This document shows positions 24,457 through 32,913 of a DNA stretch of 62,495 nt, one piece after another. Made by a program: the position numbers and the translations under genes. Under the pieces are notes generated by a model. That model did not search any database, was not told the DNA's origin, and worked only from the letters and a program-made list of their open reading frames with translations. The first letter of the stretch is position 1, and the number at the start of each line of letters is the position of its first letter. Source of the stretch: Candidatus Omnitrophota bacterium (GTDB taxonomy: Bacteria; Omnitrophota; Gorgyraeia; Tantalellales; Tantalellaceae); NCBI GenBank assembly GCA_015231405.1, contig JADGBR010000018.1, positions 1 through 62,495 on the forward strand, read 5' to 3'.

Positions 24457-25880
24457 TTCCTAAAAAAATAAAAATATCTCCAGGAATATTTCACCAGGCT
24501 GACGAACGAAAGCCTGTGGAATTTTTTCATATAAAGCACCGCGTGAGTGAATAAAAAGACCATGTCGAAAAAGACATTCGGGCGAAGCTTAATGAGCCTT
24601 TTTATTAACGGAAAAAGAAAGGGGGCTTTTACCGCGACAATGAACAATTTATGCAAATTTAACAGCTCATCGATATTCCCCTGTTTGATAAGGCTTTCCC
24701 GGTGCATTGTTTTCAGGAACCTGTCGGCGTCAGACCCCGGCATATAACTGTTGTCTATAGCGTACCGTTCAATGGCTGTGCCGGGATACGGCTGCAGTAT
24801 GAACGCGACCACGGTGGTAGGCTTGATCTTTATATTTAACTCGACCGTTTCAAGGGCTTCGGCTGTCGTCTCTCCGGGGATACCGAACATATTCCCGGTG
24901 TAGAAATCGACCTTGTACTTATTCAAAAGCCTTCCGGCTTCGAGTATCTGTTCTGTCCTCAGACCCTTTTTCAGAACTTGCTGCCTTATCCGCTCATTTC
25001 CGCTTTCCAGGCCGAACGCGGCCATATAACAATTCGATGCCTTTAAAAGACTCGCCTGCTCTTCATCCACAAAAGCCGCGGTTATGCCGCAAAAATACGG
25101 GAAGCCTATCTGCTCCCTATACATCCTGAAAAATCGCCTGAACCATTCCCTGTCGGCGTTTATATTATCCGACCCGAACGTGATCAGCGGGTTCTTGCGG
25201 GTCTTCATGTAATATTTGTCTTTAATGACCTGCAGTTCTTTGATAACAAGCTCGGGGTCCCGTTTCCTGTAAAATTTACCCTTACCTTTGTACAGTTCTT
25301 TCAAAACAGGTTCATAGCAAAACGTGCAATTGCCGGGACAGTATCTGTCTACCGGGACGACCATCGGCAACATCCTGAAAAAATCATATTTGGAATACAA
25401 TTCCCTGTCGTAAAAAGGCAATTGATCCAGATCTTCCATCGGACCTATCTCATTTTTATGGATGGCCCCGTTCTTCCTTATCCACATATTAGGGATATCC
25501 GATCTTACATCATTATCCCTTATCCCGTCCATAAGCCTTAGAACGGGTGTTTCACCCTCTCCCCTGCATATGTAATCGACGAACCCGTTCTCATCCATTA
25601 TTCCCGGGAATAAGGTTGCGTACAGGTTGCCGAACATTATCTTCACGCCGTATCTCTTCTTAAGATCGCTCGAAACTCTAAGCGCCCATTCCTGACTTCC
25701 TATGAGAACGGGTACGCCTACGACATCGGGCTTCTCTTTCTCTATATCGGCGTAAAAATCCCGGGGCTCCCTGCCTATCGCGGCCGCGGTCTCATGCCCG
25801 TTCTTTTTAAGAACGGCGGATATAGACATAAGCCCGGCACATTCATGCCAGACGTTCTGGACGAACATCAGTTTTGCCAT
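24453..25880 (-). CDS. Radical SAM protein with N-terminal cobalamin-binding-type domain
   Basis: 475 residues. Residues 1-140 have the alternating fold of a B12-binding domain (PDVVGVPVLIGS, then the conserved CRGEGE near 105-110), although no DxHxxG motif is visible. The 4Fe-4S cluster motif is Cys181, Cys185 and Cys188 (CPGNCTFC). FGLESGNERI and GIPGETTAEALET follow as in the BchE/P-methylase-like group. The C-terminus carries hydrophobic helices. Reactions known for this architecture include methylations and ring formations at unactivated carbon; the substrate is unknown. It is the first gene after tRNA-Ser in its direction. Confidence 0.88.
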   Translation of the reverse strand: MAKLMFVQNVWHECAGLMSISAVLKKNGHETAAAIGREPRDFYADIEKEKPDVVGVPVLIGSQEWALRVSSDLKKRYGVKIMFGNLYATLFPGIMDENGFVDYICRGEGETPVLRLMDGIRDNDVRSDIPNMWIRKNGAIHKNEIGPMEDLDQLPFYDRELYSKYDFFRMLPMVVPVDRYCPGNCTFCYEPVLKELYKGKGKFYRKRDPELVIKELQVIKDKYYMKTRKNPLITFGSDNINADREWFRRFFRMYREQIGFPYFCGITAAFVDEEQASLLKASNCYMAAFGLESGNERIRQQVLKKGLRTEQILEAGRLLNKYKVDFYTGNMFGIPGETTAEALETVELNIKIKPTTVVAFILQPYPGTAIERYAIDNSYMPGSDADRFLKTMHRESLIKQGNIDELLNLHKLFIVAVKAPFLFPLIKRLIKLRPNVFFDMVFLFTHAVLYMKKFHRLSFVSLVKYSWRYFYFFRK

Positions 25881-25961
25881 TTTTCCTCTTTTTAGGCGAG
25901 GGATAACGCGGTTCTTGAAGATCGAGGACCAAGATCCGGTCTCCCGTCTTCGGCTGGTTTT

Positions 25962-25988
25962 GCCAAATTCTGCTTCGCAAAATTTGGC
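25962..25988. repeat. Strong hairpin overlapping the 3' CCA end of tRNA-Ser
   Basis: GCCAAATTCTGC (25962-25973), loop TTC, then GCAAAATTTGGC (25977-25988) pair over 12 positions with one mismatch. The right arm contains the encoded CCA and discriminator base of the tRNA, so in the precursor RNA the mature 3' end would be buried in a stem. Confidence 0.75.
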
Positions 25989-26072
25989 GGAGAGATAGGG
26001 ATTCGAACCCTAGGTACGTTGCCGCACACACGCTTTCCAAGCGTGCTCCTTAAACCACTCGGACATCTCTCC
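25985..26072 (-). tRNA. tRNA-Ser (anticodon GGA), CCA encoded
   Basis: The acceptor stem GGAGAGA pairs with TCTCTCC. The D-arm region is GTCCGAGTGGTTTAAGGA, the anticodon loop CTTGGAAAG presents GGA, and the long variable arm (GTGTGCGGCAACGTAC) marks a class II serine tRNA. The T-arm AGGGTTCGAATCCCT is canonical. Discriminator G is followed by an encoded CCA. It lies at the left border of the glycan locus. Confidence 0.97.
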
Positions 26073-26095
26073 GCATATCTATTGAGGCTGGAGCT

Positions 26096-26125
26096 GTTAT
26101 ACTTCTGCCCGGTAACTAAATTCAA
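26096..26125 (-). promoter_or_regulatory. Promoter of tRNA-Ser
   Basis: On the minus strand TTGAAT (26125-26120) and TATAAC (26101-26096) are 18 bases apart. The expected start is near 26089, about 17 bases before the mature tRNA 5' end. The remaining bases of 26073-26231 show nothing else. Confidence 0.55.
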
Positions 26126-26231
26126 GCTTTGATCGCTCCATGCGCCATATCTGGCATTCCGCATAACATGCCTATTCTATCGCCCTCGAGGCATATTGTC
26201 ACGAATATTCAGAAGTTTACGACGCGCCTGC

Positions 26232-28031
26232 CTAGCTTACCAGTTTATTCACTCGCCTTATCAGAACATTGTAACCCGCGCATAAAAGCTCTACCGTTCT
26301 AACCGCGGCGTCCGAGACGCGCGCCGAGGAGATTATTATTTCGTCTATCCTTTTTTCCTTAAGGACAAGGGAAAGTTCGCGGCCGGAACTTATTATCCTG
26401 ACACCGTCTATGGTCTTGCCCTGTTTACCCGGATCATCGTCTATGAAACCGTCCACTTTACAGCTGAGCAACTTGTCGCCCCTTAGCTCATGGAGAACCA
26501 TTACCCCTTTATCCCCGGCACCGTAGATAAGAACGCTTTTTTCTTTGTCCAGATGTGAATCGAAAAAATTGGAAAAAGTTTTTTCCATGCTCCGGGTGAT
26601 CTCGGCAAGAAGGAAAAAGACCATCCAGTCGATCAGGAATATCTTGTAAGAGATATCCATCCCACCCGCGAATTTTATAGCGAACGCCGCCACGGCCGAA
26701 CTTATAACCGTCGCGTTAAAAAGCTTTTTCAGGTCATTGTACCCTATATACTGCCAGATGCCCCTGTAAATATGGGTGAAATAGAACACCATCAGTTTTA
26801 CCAGCACTATCACGGGCAATGACCTGATGATCAAATCTTTATCAGCTGTTATATGGTCCTTATCGTACAACAAATAGAACGCCGAGAGATACGATAGGAA
26901 GATGAGAAAGAAATCTATCAACACTTCGAGGAACTGCCTTTTATAAAGAAGCTCCGTCAGAAGCGGCATCCCATGCCCGTTGCCTTCTTCCTTTTTGATA
27001 AGCACCCCGTTCTCGCCCGTCCTGTAGACTTTAAGTTTGCCAAGGAACACACCAAACATGACCAGCAATATAAATGAGATACCGACCACGATGTAAAGAT
27101 AAGGGTACGGCGCCGTTATGGCCACTATCCCGAGAACCCCGAAGAACGCGCTTATCGCGTAAAAAAAGATCACGGCCTTCTTCTCCGAAAGTCCGAGCCT
27201 TACCACCCTGTGCGAGGTATGGTCGCTCCCGCCCTGGAAAATAGATATCTTATTCAGTTTCCTGAGTATCATCACGAACGTGGTGTCGAAGATAGGCACT
27301 GCCAGGATCAGCACCGGAACGAGCATTATGAACATGGTATTCGCCGTCGCCGCCGTGGTCCTCGTCGTATTGGCTATAGCGCAAATGCTCATAAGGAACC
27401 CCAGCGTCAGGCTCCCGCAATCCCCCATGTATATCTTAGCGGGCTTCGAGTTGTATTTCAGAAACCCCAGCGTCGCGCCGCCAAGGGCCAGAGGCAGCAT
27501 CGCCGCCAGATGGTTGCCGGGATCGACCAGGTAGTTATAAGCGAATAGGAATAGCGATGTTATTAAGGCTATCCCAGCGGCGAGGCCGTCCATGTTATCG
27601 AGCAGGTTGAAAGCATTAGTCATCCCCGTGATCCAGATAATATAGACGAAATAAAAAACCGGCCCCCTGATGTCGCTTAGAAGCCCGGTATTTATCCATA
27701 CGGAAACCAGCACCGATGACGCGACAAGCTGCCCTATAAGCTTAACGTAAGGCCTTAAGCCTACAAGATCATCTACAAGTCCCAGCAAAAAAACGGCAAG
27801 CGCGGCCAATATAAGGACAACGAAATTCAAGCTTAGCGGAACAAGGAATGATACTGGAAGGATTATAGCGGCAAAAATAGCTATACCTCCGCTTCGACTG
27901 ACATAGCGCCCGCTCCATCTTTCGGCATCGCCCTTATAAAGGTTCTTTTGCCGGAGAGCCAGGGCCCTTACCAGCGGCGTAGCCATTAAGGATATTGTCA
28001 AAGATAATGCGAAACAAACGAGATATTTCAT
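26232..28031 (-). CDS. WecA/TagO-type phosphoglycosyltransferase fused to a CapD-like membrane and Rossmann domain
   Basis: About 599 residues from the ATG at 28031 (MKYLVC); an in-frame ATG at 28052 lacks a ribosome binding site. Counting from 28052, residues 8-340 form the multi-spanning polyprenyl-phosphate N-acetylhexosamine-1-phosphate transferase domain. Its motifs are VDDLVG (93-98), NLLDNMDGLAAG (149-160), MGDCGS (209-214) and the DHTSHR box (277-282). Residues 370-490 are four further membrane helices, as at the N-terminus of CapD/FlaA1 enzymes. Residues 505-606 form a Rossmann domain (IYGAGDKG) without the C-terminal SDR dehydratase. It probably transfers the first sugar phosphate to undecaprenyl phosphate. 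The added part may sense or bind a nucleotide. Confidence 0.9.
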   Translation of the reverse strand: MKYLVCFALSLTISLMATPLVRALALRQKNLYKGDAERWSGRYVSRSGGIAIFAAIILPVSFLVPLSLNFVVLILAALAVFLLGLVDDLVGLRPYVKLIGQLVASSVLVSVWINTGLLSDIRGPVFYFVYIIWITGMTNAFNLLDNMDGLAAGIALITSLFLFAYNYLVDPGNHLAAMLPLALGGATLGFLKYNSKPAKIYMGDCGSLTLGFLMSICAIANTTRTTAATANTMFIMLVPVLILAVPIFDTTFVMILRKLNKISIFQGGSDHTSHRVVRLGLSEKKAVIFFYAISAFFGVLGIVAITAPYPYLYIVVGISFILLVMFGVFLGKLKVYRTGENGVLIKKEEGNGHGMPLLTELLYKRQFLEVLIDFFLIFLSYLSAFYLLYDKDHITADKDLIIRSLPVIVLVKLMVFYFTHIYRGIWQYIGYNDLKKLFNATVISSAVAAFAIKFAGGMDISYKIFLIDWMVFFLLAEITRSMEKTFSNFFDSHLDKEKSVLIYGAGDKGVMVLHELRGDKLLSCKVDGFIDDDPGKQGKTIDGVRIISSGRELSLVLKEKRIDEIIISSARVSDAAVRTVELLCAGYNVLIRRVNKLVS

Positions 28032-28140
28032 AAATAGCCGCTCATTAAACAAAAGCTACGGATACCGACCTCCGACTGTTCTCGCATGGCTACCCAAAAG
28101 GATCCGGGGCATTCCTCGCCTTCCTTGTTGATAACGTCAT

Positions 28141-28168
28141 ATTATACATCATGGTTTAGATTTTTCAA
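28141..28168 (-). promoter_or_regulatory. Sigma70-type promoter upstream of the initiating transferase
   Basis: TTGAAA (28168-28163) and TATAAT (28146-28141) on the minus strand are 16 bases apart. It predicts a leader of about 100 bases before the ATG at 28031. I see no known riboswitch or JUMPstart element in the leader. Confidence 0.55.
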
Positions 28169-28193
28169 ACGTTCATAAGTCTGACTCACGTCA

Positions 28194-29108
28194 CTATTTT
28201 TTGATCCTGGCAGTTGAGCTTTCAGCTCTAAAAAAGGCTGAAATTATCCCCGCAAGCACCCCCCCTGCCCTTACCAGGTATTTTTTCCTGGCCAGGAACA
28301 GGCCAAATAATATATTTTTCAGGAATAATCCCAGGCAGGCCCAATAACAGAGCGGTATCGACAGCTCTTCGTGTTTTTTCACGAAATAGATCCTGTTGGC
28401 CGCCTGCATCTTCCCCATGTAAAATTGCGCGCTCTCTTCTATATGAGCCGTATTGTGAAGGACCCTGGCCCCCGCGAGGACGAAAAGGTCTTGTTCTCTT
28501 GATACGCCGTAGCTGAAATCCACATCCTCATAATGGCCGTACCCCCTGAACCATTCGTCAAACCCTCTTTCGAGCACTTCGCGCCTCCAAAAAGTCGCGC
28601 ATCCCACGAGCCATTCGACCTTATAGTCCCGATCCGCGGAACATATTTTCCCGAAAAATCCGGACCGGAGCACGCGTCCGACCTCGTCCGTACCCAGAAG
28701 AAAGAACCGCTCGAAGAACGTCGTCTTCGGTCTTGGATGGTTAACGATATTACAAGACGCCCCGGCGGTACCCGCGGGGGCCTTATCGAAATACTCGACG
28801 GCTTTCTCCAGCGTATCGGGAAAAAGCTCTATGTCATCATCAAAAAAAGCCACCAGACCGTGCCCGGCGCCAAGGTTCTTTATCCCTATATTCCTCTGCA
28901 CGGTAATTCCCCGATCGGACATAACATGCACTATATCCAGCTCCCCGTACCTCGCGGCGACATCCTTTGACCTGGCGCTCCCGCTTTCCACGATTATCAC
29001 TCTGGAAGGCGCCACCCGTGACGCCCGCACTGACCTCAAAAAAGCATCGAGTTGTTCCGGCCTATCGAGCGTCGGCACGATCACCGCTAATTTCCGGCAT
29101 ACATTCAT
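28194..29108 (-). CDS. GT2-family glycosyltransferase
   Basis: 304 residues. The GT-A signature is LAVIVPTLDRPEQLDAFLRSV at the N-terminus, with the metal-binding acidic cluster FFDDDIELF near residues 90-98 and a later acceptor-side motif YGHYEDVDFSYGV. A C-terminal hydrophobic segment (CYWACLGLFLKNILFGLFLA) suggests membrane association. It would add a sugar from an NDP donor to the lipid-linked glycan. GGAG and AAGGAA precede the start. Confidence 0.88.
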   Translation of the reverse strand: MNVCRKLAVIVPTLDRPEQLDAFLRSVRASRVAPSRVIIVESGSARSKDVAARYGELDIVHVMSDRGITVQRNIGIKNLGAGHGLVAFFDDDIELFPDTLEKAVEYFDKAPAGTAGASCNIVNHPRPKTTFFERFFLLGTDEVGRVLRSGFFGKICSADRDYKVEWLVGCATFWRREVLERGFDEWFRGYGHYEDVDFSYGVSREQDLFVLAGARVLHNTAHIEESAQFYMGKMQAANRIYFVKKHEELSIPLCYWACLGLFLKNILFGLFLARKKYLVRAGGVLAGIISAFFRAESSTARIKK

Positions 29109-29156
29109 TTCCTTTTCTCCTTAAAAGATACCTATCGCCCGCGCGGGATATATTTC

Positions 29157-30587
29157 TCACCCGGGTTTTCTTGTGAACACCAGCCGCAGGGTCTCCGCCA
29201 CCGATATCCTCGTCTTCTTCGTCTTTTCCCGTTTTCTGAAAAGGTTCACAAGGTACCAGAACATTTCACGTTTATACTTAAAGAAGAAGCTTGCAAGGTC
29301 AAGATAACGCCTGTTGTATACGAACAGCCTGAGGAAACCTATGAGCTGCAGCCTCTCAAGGTCGGACCTCGAAAGCTCATCGAGTTCGAGAGCATTGCCC
29401 AGGTAAGTGCTGTACTCCGACCAGTCGTTCGAAAGCACTTTATACCCTCCTTCCCCGGCTAGCGCCATCTTCCTTATCTCCGTCCCCGGGTAAGGGACCA
29501 TTATCCCGATCTGGGTCCTGTCAGGGTTGAGCTCCGCGCTGAACAATACGGTCTCGACCCCTGTCTTCATGTTCTCGTAAGGATGCCCCAGGATAAAAGC
29601 ACATTCCGTCCGGAACCCGACCCGTTTGGCCAGGGCGACAGCTTGTCTTACCTGTTCTTTCGTTATCTTTTTATTGACACGGTCAAGCACCTCCTGACTC
29701 CCCGACTCGACGCCGAAATCGACCCTCCGGCACCCGGCCTCGTACATTTTGCGGAGAATATCTTCGTTCACGGTATCGACCCTGGTGGTAACGGTCCATT
29801 TCATCTTCCGTCCTATGCCTTTACGTATAAGCTCGTCGCATAGCTTATGGGCGCGCTCCTTATCGATGGTAAAGGTCTCGTCGTAAAACGTAAAACTATC
29901 CGGGCATCTTTCGATCACAACTCTTTCCAGTTCCTCTACGACGCTTCCAACTGAACGCTTCCTTACGGTCCTACCCATAGCCTGCATACAGAATTTACAC
30001 GAAAAAGGGCACCCGCGAGCCGATAGGATACTATAGGACCTGGCATTCCCGAAATGTTTCCAGCCGGGGTATGGCAGGGCGTCGATATCGGAGATCCTTT
30101 CGTAAGGGGCAGACATTATTTCTTCGCCTGACCTGTAAACGGCTCCGGGAATACCAGCCATATCCGTCTTATTTTTTTCAATGTTCTTTAGGATCTCTAT
30201 GAAAGCGATCTCGCCTTCCCCGGCCACGCCCGCGTCTATCACGGGATACTGTTCAAGGGTCTCTTTCGGCAAAGCCGTGACATGGACGCCTCCGAGAACT
30301 ATCTTAACGCCGGGACTGATATCCTTATATGCTTTCGCCATCATGGCCGCTATGTTCATATCCTGTGTCATAGCTGTTATCCCGAGAACATCCGGCGCAA
30401 ATGCGGCTATCACGCCCATCGTATCCTTAATGGTCAGACGGTCCAGTTTCGCATCCACCGCCTTAACGGGATACCCGCTCTGCTCGACGGCGCTTACAAG
30501 ATATCCGAGACCCAGGTGCTGGTCGTCCGGCGCGTCCGTCTTTTTCCTGATCCTAACGGGCGGCGGGTTCAGTAAAAATACCTTCAT
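29157..30587 (-). CDS. Radical SAM protein with N-terminal cobalamin-binding-type domain
   Basis: 476 residues from the ATG at 30587, preceded by GGAGGG and overlapping the stop of the upstream radical SAM gene (ATGA). The B12-type domain (residues 1-140) begins MKVFLLNPPP and contains VLGGVHVTALPKE and VAGEGE. The cluster motif is Cys193, Cys197 and Cys200 (CPFSCKFC). The SAM-binding region includes FGVESGSQEVLDRV and FILGHPYE, and VPYPGTEI closes the barrel. The C-terminal tail is basic and helical. It belongs to the BchE-like group; reaction unknown. Confidence 0.9.
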   Translation of the reverse strand: MKVFLLNPPPVRIRKKTDAPDDQHLGLGYLVSAVEQSGYPVKAVDAKLDRLTIKDTMGVIAAFAPDVLGITAMTQDMNIAAMMAKAYKDISPGVKIVLGGVHVTALPKETLEQYPVIDAGVAGEGEIAFIEILKNIEKNKTDMAGIPGAVYRSGEEIMSAPYERISDIDALPYPGWKHFGNARSYSILSARGCPFSCKFCMQAMGRTVRKRSVGSVVEELERVVIERCPDSFTFYDETFTIDKERAHKLCDELIRKGIGRKMKWTVTTRVDTVNEDILRKMYEAGCRRVDFGVESGSQEVLDRVNKKITKEQVRQAVALAKRVGFRTECAFILGHPYENMKTGVETVLFSAELNPDRTQIGIMVPYPGTEIRKMALAGEGGYKVLSNDWSEYSTYLGNALELDELSRSDLERLQLIGFLRLFVYNRRYLDLASFFFKYKREMFWYLVNLFRKREKTKKTRISVAETLRLVFTRKPG

Positions 30588-32119
30588 TTTCCCTCCTTCA
30601 CTCTGGAACGCAGATACGGCGAAAGCCTCTTTTCCGCTATGAGTTTCACCGAGACTACAAGAAATCTCCGGCTGATATACAAGAATATCCTGGTTAATTT
30701 GAACACCGTACTGAATGATAAATACCATTTATCCTTAAGATCTATGACGTTCCCTCCGGCCTTCGACGACCTCAGCATCTGCTTTAACCCGTTGAAACTG
30801 AAATAGAACGACAGATTGGCGAACATAGTGTCGAACAGGAGCTCGTACCTGGAATTACCTTCCGGCACATATGGAATGTCGTCGGATTCCCACATATACT
30901 GGACCGCAAAATTCTCCCAGTGTTCTTTTATCAACAATTTTCCCGAGCGGTAAAGCTCTTCGAAAATCTCAGTGCCTGGATAAGGCGTAAGTATGTTATA
31001 CCTGACACTCGAAAGAGGCAGGGACCCGACAAGTTTCATGGTATCACGCCTGTCTTTTCTGGTCTCGGTGGGAAGTCCGAAGATAAGGGTCGCGGCGGTC
31101 TCTATTCCTTTTGCCGAGGTCTTTCTGATGCTGTCGGCGACCTCAATGACCGTCTCACCTTTGTCGATGATCTTCATTAGCTCTTCGCTCCCCGTCTCAA
31201 GTCCGAACCCGACCAACCTGAAATTGGCTTCTTTAAGCTTATCAAGAAGACCGTCGTCCAAGTTGTCCCCACGCATAGAACAGAGGAATTCCGCTTTCTT
31301 ATTAAGTCCTCCGGAAATTATACGGTCCAGGAGCTCCGAGAACCGCGCCCTATGCGCCGCCGGGTTATCGTCCACAAGCCATATCATCCTCTGGGCGTAC
31401 TTATCGATGAGCAGCCGGATCTCCGCTATGATCCTCTCCACTTCAAAGTACCTGTATCTCTTCCCGGCGACATTGCGCGAAGAGCAGAACTTGCAGTTAT
31501 ACGGGCACCCCCTCGAAGTGAACACAAGATTGAAAGAGGTATATTCAGCTATGTCTTTCTCGAAAAGATGATACGGGAATAAAGGTATACGGTTAAGATC
31601 CGGCATTAGCGGTCTGTCCGGATTATGTATGACGCTCCCGCTACGTTTGAAAGAAATACCCTGGATGTGCCTGAAATCCTTTCCCTTAAGCATCAGGTCA
31701 GCCAGTTCATTCAACGTCTCTTCGCCTTCGCCCCGCACCACAACATCTACGTTCTCATTATTAAGCGCCTCTTCTGGAAGCACGGTGGCATGTATTCCCC
31801 CGAACACCACTGTAGCGCCGCGGTCGCAGCGTTTGACCTTTGTGGCGATCTCATGCGCACGTTTACACGTAATGGTAAGGACAGATATCCCGACTATTTT
31901 CGGTGCGGAAAGTGCGCGGACCGTTGCTTCGAGTTCCAGGTCCGTCATATATCTTATCTGCTCGTCGATAATGCTGACGCCCTTTGTCCCTATTTTCTCC
32001 AGGTACCCGGCCAAATACCCGAGGCTGGTGGGAATGACCTTAGTAATGGACTCGTTAATGATCCTGTTCTGAGAGGCGGGATTAACGGCCGGATTGATCA
32101 GCAAAACGTTGTTTTTCAT
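30584..32119 (-). CDS. Radical SAM protein with N-terminal cobalamin-binding-type domain
   Basis: 511 residues from the ATG at 32119, with AGGAAGG immediately upstream and an ATGA overlap with the preceding methyltransferase. The N-terminal domain has VVFGGIHATVLPEEAL and VVRGEGEETL. The cluster cysteines are 205, 209 and 212 (CPYNCKFC). FGLETGSEELMKII and LIFGLPTE follow. It is a paralogue of the next gene downstream, and the two are co-translated. The likely role is a radical-based modification, such as C- or P-methylation, of a sugar or lipid in this locus; this is inference. Confidence 0.9.
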   Translation of the reverse strand: MKNNVLLINPAVNPASQNRIINESITKVIPTSLGYLAGYLEKIGTKGVSIIDEQIRYMTDLELEATVRALSAPKIVGISVLTITCKRAHEIATKVKRCDRGATVVFGGIHATVLPEEALNNENVDVVVRGEGEETLNELADLMLKGKDFRHIQGISFKRSGSVIHNPDRPLMPDLNRIPLFPYHLFEKDIAEYTSFNLVFTSRGCPYNCKFCSSRNVAGKRYRYFEVERIIAEIRLLIDKYAQRMIWLVDDNPAAHRARFSELLDRIISGGLNKKAEFLCSMRGDNLDDGLLDKLKEANFRLVGFGLETGSEELMKIIDKGETVIEVADSIRKTSAKGIETAATLIFGLPTETRKDRRDTMKLVGSLPLSSVRYNILTPYPGTEIFEELYRSGKLLIKEHWENFAVQYMWESDDIPYVPEGNSRYELLFDTMFANLSFYFSFNGLKQMLRSSKAGGNVIDLKDKWYLSFSTVFKLTRIFLYISRRFLVVSVKLIAEKRLSPYLRSRVKEGK

Positions 32120-32913
32120 ACCTTCCTGGCCTCTCCCGCGGGTTTTTGAGCGATACATAGTATTGTAACCCCGAACGGGACCTTTAACCCGGCTTGAATA
32201 GCCGACCCCTCAGCCATCATGAGCGCCAATAAAAAAGAATTCGTTCTTTTGCCCGGCAGGCCTAATTCAGCTATTTTCCTGTTATTCCCGCCGTGTCCCG
32301 TGACCGCGCCTCTAACGCGGTCGAGAAGGGAAAGAACGAGCGCCGGGAAAAAATTAAATATGCCGAAATATGTCCAGACCTTGACCTTGAACCCAGTCCT
32401 TTCCAGTATCCCGGTGAATTCGCCGAGCCTGTACCGCTTTTTTGTCATCGTCTCGCGATCATGTGCCCTGTAAAGAAAGTTGAACGCCGGCTCTGTCATC
32501 ACAAGGAACCCTCCGGGTGACAATACCCTGTAGGCTTCCCGTATAGCCTCCGCCTCGTCAGGTACCCACTCATGATAAAGGACATTGAATATCGTGACCA
32601 GCTTAAAAGTGCCCTCCCGGAACATCTCCGATACTCTCCTTATATCCCCCCGGACGAAATTACATCCCGGATAATTCACTTTCGCGTACCCCAGAGCGTT
32701 CTCGCTTATATCGACCCCTGTCACATCCGGCGCGAACATCTTTAAAAACGCCGTATTCCCTCCGGTACCGCACCCCATATCGAGGGCCCTCGTCCCCTTT
32801 ACATCGTCGACGCCCAGCCGCTTCAGAAACCCTGCGGTAAGTTTTCTTCTGTATAAGACCCACCAATGCGACTCGTCTATCTTGGCAAGCTGGTCGTAGA
32901 TATTTGCGCGCAT
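32116..32913 (-). CDS. Class I SAM-dependent methyltransferase
   Basis: 265 residues from the ATG at 32913, preceded by GGAGGTGAG. SAM motif I is ALDMGCGTGGNTAFL; GVDISENALGYAK and FKLVTIFNVLYHEWVPDE follow, then AYRVLSPGGFLVMTEP. It is similar in layout to the methyltransferase inserted at 6812 (WWVLYRRKL region, GEFTGILERTGFKV), including a C-terminal segment that could contact a lipid carrier. The start lies 37 bases inside the deacetylase gene and the stop overlaps the radical SAM gene. Confidence 0.87.
   Translation of the reverse strand: MRANIYDQLAKIDESHWWVLYRRKLTAGFLKRLGVDDVKGTRALDMGCGTGGNTAFLKMFAPDVTGVDISENALGYAKVNYPGCNFVRGDIRRVSEMFREGTFKLVTIFNVLYHEWVPDEAEAIREAYRVLSPGGFLVMTEPAFNFLYRAHDRETMTKKRYRLGEFTGILERTGFKVKVWTYFGIFNFFPALVLSLLDRVRGAVTGHGGNNRKIAELGLPGKRTNSFLLALMMAEGSAIQAGLKVPFGVTILCIAQKPAGEARKV

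Noticed and set aside
28032-28140. JUMPstart (GGCGGTAG) or riboswitch in the leader of the initiating transferase gene
   Set aside because: No JUMPstart element and no recognisable riboswitch core could be found; only the promoter is supported.
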